DNA of 64,000 bases from Merluccius polli (taxonomy: Eukaryota; Chordata; Actinopteri; Gadiformes; Merlucciidae). Each line of letters starts with the position of its first letter. The first letter of the stretch is position 1. The notes under the pieces are model-generated. The model saw only the letters and a list, made by a program, of their open reading frames with translations, made no database searches and had not been told where the DNA came from. Positions 11,701 to 22,721 of this stretch are shown piece by piece. Both the position numbers and the translations under genes were made by a program. The DNA lies in the NCBI GenBank assembly GCA_030340625.1, contig JAOPHQ010005138.1, forward strand, positions 62,001-126,000. The letters run 5' to 3'.

Positions 11701-14700
11701 GGAAACAGTGGGGCTGCAATGGCTTTCTCTCAAGATGGTATTTTTGCTGGCAATCATGACAGCTAAGAGGATAGGGGAGCTGCATGCCCTGTCTGTAAAT
11801 GAGGAGTGCTGCCGCTTCCTGCCTGACGATACTGGGGTGATGCTGCGGCCGAACCCTGCTTTCCACCCTAAGGTCTGGTCAGATTTCCGAGCCAGTCAGT
11901 CCTTCGAGCTGCACCCTTTCAACCCTCCGCAGGGCGGTGAGACGGGGTTGAGCGGGCAGTCTTTATTGTGCCCTGTTAGGGCTTTGAAGACGTACATTTG
12001 GCGGACAGAGGACCACAGATCGACAGACCAGCTCTTCGTCTGCTATAGACGTAACTGCCCCGGTGAGACGGGGTTGAGCGGGCAGTCTTTATTGTGCCCT
12101 GTTAGGGCTTTGAAGACGTACATTTGGTGGACAGAGGACCACAGATCGACAGACCAGCTCTTCGTCTGCTATAGACATAACTGCCCCGCAACCAGTCTCT
12201 AAGGCTAGGCTTTCCCATTGGGTGGTGCACACGATCCAGGAGGCATACGCGCAAGCAGGCAGGCCAGCCCCGACAGGGGTCAACACAGCCTAGGTAGCAT
12301 CTTGCGCCTAGACCACGAATCTAGTTGATTGGCCTTAGCGTCTGGCGGGGCCAGCTGGGCCTAGGTAGCGTCTTGCGCCTAGGCCACGAGTAAAAGCTAA
12401 ATCCTTGGGGCGAGTATTAGTTTTGGAGCACATTAGGGAGCACCTATAGGCTCTGATGCATTGAGGTTAAACTGCCTCGGGCTGCTGCAGGAGCAGCCGG
12501 TCTGCTTATTTCCTTGCAGTATGTCTTACAGCGTTCCCATACATATGAAATATGTAGTGGAGAGTCAGTCTCGAACATGATAGAGAACGGAGGATTACAC
12601 TGTAACCCAGGTGGAGAGACTGACTCTCCACCAGAGCCGCTCCAAAATTCGTTCCAATCAAATTTAATCAATGTGACCATGCTGGGGTGGGGCTTAAGTT
12701 ACCCCACTGATTGTTAATCAGAGCATGGCCACCACAGATAAAGTGTCTTAAAGAGTATCCACGTCTACTGCCCCCGTGGGGGTCAGTTCCCATACATATG
12801 AAATATGTAGTGGAGAGTCAGTCTCTCCACTCAGAGAACCTGGGTTACAGTGTAACCCTCCATTCTGTTGCATTGAATACCTGATCTTTCTTGGATTCTT
12901 GGCATATAATGCAGGTATTCAATGGTATTGACAGGTCATGCTTCAAGCTACACACAGCTTCCATAATGATGCTCTTACAATCTGACAAACTTCATGGATG
13001 ATCTTACCAACAGAAATTGAGCATAGCGTTAGTTCAGGCAGGCCACGAAGTCAGGTTCGGCTCAGTACAGATATCACAGTAGTCATATTGCCGCGTTAGG
13101 TTTACGTTACGCATGCAGAGCGCTTCAAATACGTAGTATCATTATAGACGTACGTCAGCTGATTTCCCTAGCTTCCCATTGGATACCATACACAGTCAGC
13201 TGACAGCTCAGCTGACTCCCCCTCAAACACCCATTGGCAAACATCATTCTTGGCGCCTTATTTAAAGCTGCTTCAGCCTGCCTACATTCGCTGCTTCCTC
13301 TGCTAGCTTGCAAGATTGTCTACATGTGCGCACTAGACTCTCCAGCTCTTTTCTCCAGACTGCTCTCCCGTTGCCGACCCTCGCCGGATCTCGCATGCCT
13401 CTCCTGCCTAGCCCCTCGCCTGGATCTCGCATGCCTCTCCTGCCTAGCCCCATACTTCGTAACATCGTGTACGTATTTCTACTTACCTCACTGCTCACCA
13501 TGTCTATCTACGACGAGGATTCATGGCGGGTCGACGGCATCACGGAGTCTCAGCAACTATCCGAGGCAGAGGAAGCCAGCGAAGAGAGCGTCATTCCCAT
13601 CCGCCGGAGCTCTCGTTTGGCAAGTAAAAATCCAAATACTCCAGCATTGAGGATTGGCCAGTGCCTAAACTCCTAGAAGCGTTGCTTAAAAACTGCATTA
13701 CTGCTCCAGCGGGGCTTCTCACGAGGAGCTGTTTGCGCTGTTTAAGGAGATATCCGCAGCGAAACGGCATCCGCATTTCTCTCCAACTATTCTGTTCCTA
13801 GAAAATCTGCAAAGAAAAGGAAACACGGCTCCCGAAACTCCGCCGCAGTCCCAGCTCCAGCCGCCGCGCTGCCTTCCAAAAGAGCACGAGTCCCAGACGA
13901 AGCAGCCAGCTCCGCCTACCCAGCTGATTCCAGGATTTAAGTCCTGGAGTCCGGTGCAACACATTCAGCCGGCCCGTCTTCATCAACTGGAGGCATGTTT
14001 CCCCCCTCACTGTCCGCAGGTCCAGCGCATGGTCCGACAGGCTCCTCACGCCTGTTACCCACTGCATTCAACCGTCAACGGAAGACGGAAGGCGTGTCTG
14101 ACGGAGGGGGTGTCGTTCTGATTGGCTGACGGATCCATTTTGGCCTGAAAAGATAAAATGTTCTCAACTTTTCAACGCAACTGACGGAGCCGACTTGACT
14201 GACGGAGCCACAATGCATTGCGGCTCAGCCCCATTCAAAGTCAATGGGATGCGTTGACGAACGCATCCAGTGGGCAAGAGGGGTCACCGTTCGCAGGTCC
14301 AACGCACGGTCCAACAGGTGCGGCGCCGAATGATGACGTCACCACAACACGTTTCGACGGCACCACATTCCCGCGGAGAACGCTGGGAAGCGCAGTTCCA
14401 ATCTCCACAGGGGTCCCATTCTTTCCTCCGGCCGCTGCAGTTTCCCCACATCTCAGAAGCCAAATCCTTGCAGGTAATGACTAGCCTAGAACTCTAGACA
14501 CCCCCTAGCGGCAGCAAATTTATTTGGCAGCTAGGTAGGTCTAGCACGGCTCCGTCCGCTTTTTGGTGCTGGAAACACCAAGTGTGTCTTGTATGTCTGA
14601 CCAATCACAGCGTGAGGGGCGGAGTCGAAAGCCGGGCTACCATGACGACAGAAATGCGACGGTTCTGTGTTAGAGGTAAACAATGGCTGCTGCTGCTGCT

Positions 14701-17700
14701 GGCCAACGGCTGTCTCTCCACTCGGCTTTGGCCGCGACTCTTCAAGACTTTAAGTTAACATTTTATTTGAGAAAAGAACAGCACTGAAGTCTTTCCTCGA
14801 AAATAAATATTTATTCTGAGTTTTGATTAATTACGTAGTCAGAGCCGTCGCTCTGACTACGTCACTTCTTCGTTGCTCTGATTGGTTGTAGCGCTATCCT
14901 ATTGCGTGCAGAGGGAACTTGAAAGACGACCGTTTATCCCGCCCACACTGCCAATGGAGCTGAGCCAGACCTTACATCTTTCTGATGTGGGTCTGGCTTG
15001 CCAGGCTAGGTAATGACGTCAACTTGATAAAATCCTGCTCGCCTTTGAGATTAGCGATAGACGTATCGTGGACTGTGGAGATATGTCAGTGATGCTGAAA
15101 GAGTGTGTCCCCAGACTGTCTAAAACAGGGAATATCTACCCGTAGAGCCGAACTGGACACATACCTACCCATCATTTCGGATATGGCCTTGTCTATGGTG
15201 GAACATTTTTATTTTTTCGAATACCACAAATCATTTTATGCTAAAGCTTCATGTTCATACAAAGATTCAACCAAAGACTGGTCAGTAGTCGACCTGGCTC
15301 TTATTAGCAGGCATTTCACAGGACACCAAGCTGCCCTGCTCAATTTGCAGCTCCTTTTCTCACTCACACAAACTGTGCCCTTGATCTGTGGCTGTAGGCC
15401 AACCCCTTCAAAACCCCAAACCGAAGAAACCAACGTGACTCAACCAGTGACTCCCATGTGCTTCAATTTCAATGAAACGTGTGCAGCTTCTATAGTTATA
15501 AATATATTCATGCTTGATTGTGATGTTCTTGAGGAAGAAGGCCGCCGACACAGGATCGCTTAACTCACTTTATTGGTTTCGATATCTAATGGATACGCTG
15601 CCGCTAGTTCTCCCCTGCTTGTGTGCGCTCGATAGTGCGTGGCTCTACGACGTGTATATACTCTGGCTAGAGTTGAGCGCCCGCCCCCAGTGTATCATGT
15701 GCTGCCATCTGGTGGCCAGGTGCGGTTATACAGCTTATATTTGTTTCTGTTTCCTAGTGGCTATGTGGGGATATTACAGCTTATGCATTCGTTTCGGTTC
15801 CCTCGTGGCTATGTGAGGATATTACAGCTGTTGATACATATGCTGTCATTTATTCGTAACAGCTTGCAGTTATTGCGGAGACGGGCATCCCAAGTCAGTG
15901 TGCCGAGACAAAGCCGCCTCCCCAACAGGGGCTTGAGAAAATAAGCCTTTTCATGACATGAGGCAACCGTTAACATATGAACAAGGCGTTCTTTTATTAA
16001 TGGCTTCGTAAGACGCATCACTTGGTTATCCGTGTTGGGTATTTCATTATTAGAGCAGCTCACATTCCAGGATTGGACGACAAATTGCTGATTCCTTGTC
16101 CCGGTTTGATTTCGCCAGCTGTGCCCGGTGGCAGCGCCATCCAGCCTGCCTTGCCCCCCATTCTCCCAAACGGTGTTAGTTAAACACATCATGCAATCAT
16201 ACATGCTTCTCTGCTCACTATATGCGATCAGGCTTGGCTAATCTACTTAAAGATGTACGAATCTGCATGGTCTTATTTCACCTCTTTTGTGCCACCTCTC
16301 TGCAGAAGTTCTGCCCGTCATTTTTCCATCGTATGTGCCTTTTTAGTTCATCGTTTTGAATCCCCAAAAAAAAAAAAAAAAAAAAATGTAGCCATCTTCC
16401 ATTAAAGGCCTAGTCGCAGGTATTCAGTTCCATCTGCGCTGCCTGGATCCATCCACCATCAGCCTGCTCGGGAACCCATCCGTCCGTCTTCTGCTTAATG
16501 GCCTTAAGAAAGACAAACCTCAAGGCAATGATATTCGTCTTCCCTTCACTCTTACACTCGTGAAAAAACTAATCATATACTTAAGGGGCGGGTGCTTGGT
16601 CAATATTTTTGGAAAATGTCTCACCACTTTCTATGGATTTCTCAGAGGTGGCGAATTTACTACACGCACAGGATCTTTTGATCCTTCGCATGACCTCACT
16701 ATTGCTGACGTATCAATTAATCCTCACCACTTTTCCTTATTACTCAAGCATTCAAAGACTGATGGGGATAGGAAAGGATCCTCAGTCATAATTTTCGATC
16801 TAATTCTGCTTTTTGTCCCCTGTCTTCTATGACTCAATACATGAAAAGTCGTCCCCGAGCCAGCAACCAGGAGCCTCTCTTTGCCACGGAAGAAGGAAAT
16901 TCCATGTCCCATGCTTGGTTGCCCCACGTCTTCGCCTACTCCGCCAAACCTGCGGGCTTCCTCCAGAGCGCTACACTCCTCATTCATTCCGGATAGGAGC
17001 GGTAACAACTGCAGCATCGGTAGCTCCCGTCTCAACTCTTAAGGCTATGGGTAGATGGGCACGAACGATACCTCCGGCCTGAGGCGCAAGCATTCTCGAT
17101 GCTCAAAAAAGCAAGGAGTGCCCTGTAACTGCTGGCTAAATTCATAAATGTACACAAAAATTCCGGGGGACCTTCTAGCTATACTAGCATGTACTTCAAC
17201 TAGTGTCTGCTTAGAGGTATCAGTTATTATGCTGCTGGCTCCTCTTCCGGCACAAAGTATGGCGGTGTTATGAGCGTTACGGATTGCTGAAAAACAGCGC
17301 CACCTAGTGGTTGTCCAAGTGTGCGACATGAACGTGACGCATAGAATATAAAGGTTTTACCAGCCCCGACAACCTTGGCATATAAAAGTTTTCATATACG
17401 TTGAGATGGTGCAAAGAGGCCCAAAAAGAATATAATAATAATAAACTAAGCATTTCAATAGGGACCTTCCAGTTCACTGGCTCGGTCCCTAATAATAGGA
17501 ATAATAATAAACAAAGCATTCAATAGGGACCTTCCAGTTTCACTGGCTCGGTCCCTAATAATTTAAATATGCTCGTGGGGTTCTTTACTTGATCTCAGCC
17601 AAGTTACTTAAAATGGCATCTGCATTATGATCGGCTATGTCCATGATTATTCTTTATAAATAATAATATGCTGCGCTACTGGCACTTCCATGTAGCTAAT

Positions 17701-20700
17701 GGAAGGGAGGTTGCCCGGTGTGGTTCTTTGGGGGTGTGCGCCGCTCTCCTTGTCTTAAACCTTTCCATGTAGGCACATGGAAGGGCAGGGAGGAGTGCTC
17801 CCCCTGCCTATAGGCTTTCCACGTAGGCACGTGGAAGGGCAAGGAGGACCCAGAATAGAGCCACACCGCCAAAAGTAAGAACAAAATATTTAAACATACT
17901 TCTAGCATACCCCTCAGGGTTCCTTAATTAATCTCAGCAGTTACTTAAACTAGAGTCTGCATTAATGATCGGCTATGTCCATATTTATTCTTAAATAAAT
18001 ATATAATAATATGTCTGCGCTGCTGGCTCCTCTTAACGGCACTTCCATGTAGCTCATGGAAGGGAGGTTGCCTGGTATGGTTCTTGGGGGTCTCTGCTGC
18101 CGCTCTCCTTGTCTTAAACCTTTCCATGTAGGCACATGGAAGGGCAGGGAGGAGTGCTCCCCCTGCCTTAAGGCTTTCCACGTAGGCACGTGGAAGGGCA
18201 AGGAGTTCCCAGAACAGAGCCATACCGCCAAATGTAATATTCTGCAAACGTTATTCTGCATGTATATTCTGCTTTAGAATAAAGATTATATTGACAAAAG
18301 TGGTCCTGACTGAAATTGAGCATAGCGTTAGTTCAGGCAGGCCACGAAGTCAGGTTCGGCTCAGTACAGATATCACAGTAGTCATATTGCCGCGTTAGGT
18401 TTACGTTACGCATGCAGAGCGCTTCAAATACGTAGTATCATTATAGACGTACGTCAGCTGATTTCCCTAGCTTCCCATTGGATACCATACACAGTCAGCT
18501 GACAGCTCAGCTGACTCCCCCTCAAACACCCATTGGCAAACATCATTCTTGGCGCCTTATTTAAAGCTGCTTCAGCCTGCCTACATTCGCTGCTTCCTCT
18601 GCTAGCTTGCAACCCACCTCCACCCCAGCTCCACCTTTATGTTGTATCTAACTAATCAATGTCTTTTTCTGATTGTCATTGATGCTTGCTCTGTTCTGTA
18701 CCCCGGGGGGTCTCTGCTGCCGCTCTCCTTGTCTTAAACCTTTCCATGTAGGCACATGGAAGGGCAGGGAGGAGTGCTCCCCCTGCCTTAAGGCTTTCCA
18801 CGTAGGCACGTGGAAGGGCAAGGAGTTCCCAGAACAGAGCCATACCGCCAAATGTAATATTCTGCAAACGTTATTCTGCATGTATATTCTGCTTTAGAAT
18901 AAAGATTATATTGACAAAAGTGGTCCTGACTGAAATATTTTAAATGTTACCAGAAATGTTGGTTTATGTAGCTCTTTGGATAGAGAGTTTAATTCTGATG
19001 AACAATATTCAAATGATGTGAGGAAATAACTGCAAAAAGTAATTTTGTTTTGAATTTAAAAAAAAAATCTCTTGGATAAGTTTGAACTTAATTTACAAAC
19101 TTTGATCTGAAGACAATAGTCTGCTTGTGGCTCCAAATAAATGACTCAGGACTTTTAGATATTCTATTTGTCTGCTTTAAATATAGGGATAAAATAAGAT
19201 ATTTTCATGACTACAATGAAAAATGAAATTGCAATTACCATTGTCACATCCAGTATCTTAATTCCCACCAAAAATAATCTTTCTATACTTGATCATTATT
19301 GTCGCACATGATGTAAAGATGTAAAATATGGAATTTCCTGAAATTTTAGAGGTCATCTCAGATTTTGTAAGAGATTTACGTAAGACATACAGCTTGGCAC
19401 ACAGCAAAAATGGATTCAGCACAAAAAATACCATTAGAAAAGTATGTTTGCCGACTTTTACTCAAAAATGCCTGGGGGTATCACATTATCTGAAAATCAA
19501 CCTAGTCTAGTATTGTCTGGAAGCCCTCGTCCTTCACCAAACCACCAAACCTCGCTTTGATAGCAGCCACACTAATGCTGATGGCAGCTTCCACATACCC
19601 CTTCAGCTGCTGACGTCCTCCTTCAGTGTCATTCCCTTCAAAAGACACATACATACATGTACTGTAACTTAAATCATGGCTGTGATCTCAGCTGCATTTC
19701 CCTCATCCTCAAACCCTTCTGCTGTGCATCTAATCTTAATGTAAGATGATCAAAAGTCCATTTGAAGATGGGTGATGGGGAGCAGCCGTCTCGTGTACTA
19801 TTCTGTTGTTCCTCATGAACTCTTAAGTTTCAGCACTAACAAAACATTGTCACTCACCACTATTTGAGGAATGCCTTGGTTGCTGAGGCACTGTTTACAG
19901 GATACACATCCATCCATTTGGAATGTGCATCTATGATTATGACAAACATTTTCCTCATAAATTGTCCTGCATAATCTATATGCAGTCTCCTCCATGGCTT
20001 GTCAGTCCACTCCCAAGGGTAGAGAGGAGCGGCTGTTGGTGTCTTTCTGTGTGACTGACATGTACTGCATGTTTTAACAAGATTTTCTATGTCCTCATCT
20101 AGCTTTGGCCACCGTATATACATTCATACGGGAGACCCCAGGATGGCTTTGATGAAGCTGCTCTAAGACAATTTTCCTGGCTGGCTGTGGGATACCACCC
20201 GTGCTCCCCACAACACGCATCCATCCTGAACATTGAGTTTTGGCTTCATTCACCCACCGTGTATGGTGCAAAGTCTCCCACTGTTTGCTGTGGCTATCCC
20301 CTTAACAAATATTCATGTAGTCTGGCTAGTACTGGATCTTTACTTGTCAGTGCCTTTACCTGTTCCGCTGTCACCTGTGACAGCGCTCTGTCCTCTGGCA
20401 CTGTGGTGATGGGTGCTCATGTTGCTGCGGTCTTTCCCTGCCTTGTAGACAATTACGTATTCATACACCCTCAAGGTCACTGCCCATCTCGGCACTCCTG
20501 GGGAGACTATGTGCGGAACAGCCTTCACTTCACTGAACAGGGAGAGCAGTGGTTTACAAACATTATTGCTAAACCATCTTTGTCCAATTGGAAATAATCA
20601 TTTTCTGCCGGTGTCAGAGTTCTGGACATAAACCCCATTGGTCTCTCTGTTCCATCTCTCATTTTATGTGACAGAACTGCCCCAACCCTGTAGGGTGATG

Positions 20701-22683
20701 GATTGCATGAGAATTGTTTTTATTTCTCTCTGTTATAGTGTACTAACACACTGGACAACTGCATTCTTTGACAGATATGAGTCCTCTTGGTCTTTTCCCC
20801 ACTCCCAGTTTGTCTCTTTTCTCAGGAGTAAGTGGATCAGTGTTAACGCTGTTGACAAGTTAGGCAGAAACCTATTGTAATAGTTAAGTGGTCCCAAGTA
20901 TGCCTTCAACTCTGTCACATTAGTTGGCGCAGGTGCTTTCTGGATTGCTTCCATTTTGTTTTTTAGGGGATGGAGTCACATTGCATCCACTCTGTGACAT
21001 AGGAATTCCGCCATGAAGGTGAATTTGGTCCTCTTTAGACGCAGGCCTGCAATATTCAGTCCTTGCAGCACTTCTGCCAACATCCCGATGTGTTGTTGGT
21101 CATTGCAGCCTGTCAGGAGAATGTCATCCAAATACACTGCCACATTTGGAACCCCCTGAAGCACTGCTTCGATAGTCCTCTGGAAGATCGCTGGACTGGA
21201 CGACACTCCAAAAGGTAAGCGTGTGTATGTAAACAGCCCCTTGTGTGTGTTTATAGTTAACAGCTTCCTTGTCCAATGGAATTTGCAGATATGCATGTCC
21301 AGCTTTGTGAACTTTTCTCACTCTGCCAGATTTGCAAATAAGTATCCAAAAAGTCTTTGGATATTGCTCCAGCTTGGATACTCTATTCACTGTTAGTTTA
21401 TAATCACTGCAAATTCTCACTTGAAAGAAGTTGTAAGTTGTAAGGTTTCTGTACTGGCACTATGGGCGCAGCGAATTCAGCAAACTTGACTGGCTCAATA
21501 ATATTCTCTTTTGACGGTCTAACTCTGCTTCAACTCTGGGTTTCATGACATATGTCGCAGGTCTTGGTTTGAAAAACCTTGGTGTTGCATCTTTCTCATC
21601 GATCTTAGTTGGGGGCCCCTTAAATGTTCCAAGTTTCTTGAACACATTCTCGTGGCTGGCCAGCACCTCCTATAACATCAGCTGGTTACCTTTAACTATC
21701 TGGTTTACGGTCACCCTCCAGTCTTTGTTAAGGGCTTTTATCCAGCTCCTGTCTAACAGGTTTGGTCCTGAGCCTGAGACTACCACTGCTGGAAGATGTC
21801 GTGTTTTAAAGATGATAACATGACTAGTCTTTCTCCTATGTATGTTTTGAGTTTAAGGCAACATTTTTCAGGAACTTTTGCATTGTCCCACAGTTTTGAG
21901 TAATCTGACCATGTCATCAGAGTTACACTGCACCCGGTGTCAACCTCAAAGTACACTTTTAATTCATTCAGTTGCAACTGTAATGTGATGGGGGGCACTT
22001 TTGGTGTGTTCCCATATACACTGTACATCAGGGGTCTCCAACCTTTTTGGGGTCGAGGGCTACCCGAGGGTGAAAAATTTGTTGGAGGGCTACTCATTCG
22101 GAAAAAAAAAAATAAAATAAAAATAAAAAATCTTAATTTCACTATAAAACTATGACTATGTAAAATTATTTGTGTTAATCAATAATAATCAATAAAGACA
22201 TGAATTATTAATAGTCTCAACAATCAACAATTGTATTCAATAATATTAACTTTTATTTCAATTCCCAAATTTACATTACATTTTAGAGTAGTAAAATGTC
22301 TTTCTAGGCACATTTATGACATTTACAGTAAAGCTGTTGCAAGGCTAGTGGGAAGCCTGGCATTGCATGGAGTCCACCAGTGCACTGTAGTTAGGGGTGT
22401 AGCTTGACACAGCAACTCTAATAGAATCCTCAAGGTGAGTATCAGTTAAACGAGTTCTGTGTTTGTTTTTAATGAAGCTCATGTTAGAGAAGGCTGACTC
22501 ACACAGATAGGTTGAACCCATAGAAATAAACACTAGAAGTCGCGTTGAGCCTCTTGGAATGCGTCGATGCGGCCGCCATCTTGGTACAGTGGATCAGTGA
22601 ATCATTTGACTACGCCTGCGAGTGAAAGATGCCAGACTTTTGACTTTATATATATATATAATTTGCAAATTATATATATATCA

Positions 22684-22721
<38 letters not shown>

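Larger units (their letters stand above)
8087..12861 (+). mobile_element. DIRS-type tyrosine recombinase retrotransposon, degenerate
   Basis: The ends are inverted: 8087-8262 is the reverse complement of most of 12663-12840 (shared string GACTGACCCCCACGGGGGCAG type blocks, CATACATATGAAATATGTAG, GTGGAGAGTCAGTCTC). Inside the right end, 12560-12620 forms the internal complementary region: it joins the complement of the outer left end (through CATGATAGAGAAC) to the complement of the outer right end (GGAGGATTACACTGTAACCC). This layout is diagnostic of DIRS. Coding order on the + strand is gag-like, RT fragment, RNase H, tyrosine recombinase. There is no target duplication, as expected for recombinase-mediated insertion. 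It interrupts the CXC-domain gene in intron 2 of the SLC5A8-type gene. Deletions, frameshifts and stops make it inactive. Confidence 0.9.
13018..18936 (+). mobile_element. Ngaro-type tyrosine recombinase retrotransposon, defective
   Basis: Ends are split direct repeats in the order A1 ... B1 A2 B2. A1 is 13018-13313, B1 18086-18316, A2 18317-18612 and B2 18706-18936. A1/A2 (296 bp) and B1/B2 (231 bp) appear nearly identical. The junction pentamer GAAAT occurs at the left border, at the B1/A2 junction and at the right border, as expected for recombinase crossover. Between them lie gag-like sequence (13500-14481, 15018-15563), an RNase H tail (about 16015-16165) and a tyrosine recombinase (16400-17085). 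The reverse transcriptase is essentially absent. A hAT-like MITE sits in gag. Tandem duplications lie at 17430-17560 and 17570-18240. Confidence 0.9.

Noticed and set aside
13018..18612. Interpretation of the 296-bp direct repeats as ordinary LTRs
   Set aside because: The right copy is sandwiched between two 231-bp copies of another repeat and the element encodes a tyrosine recombinase, not an integrase, so split direct repeats of Ngaro type fit better.
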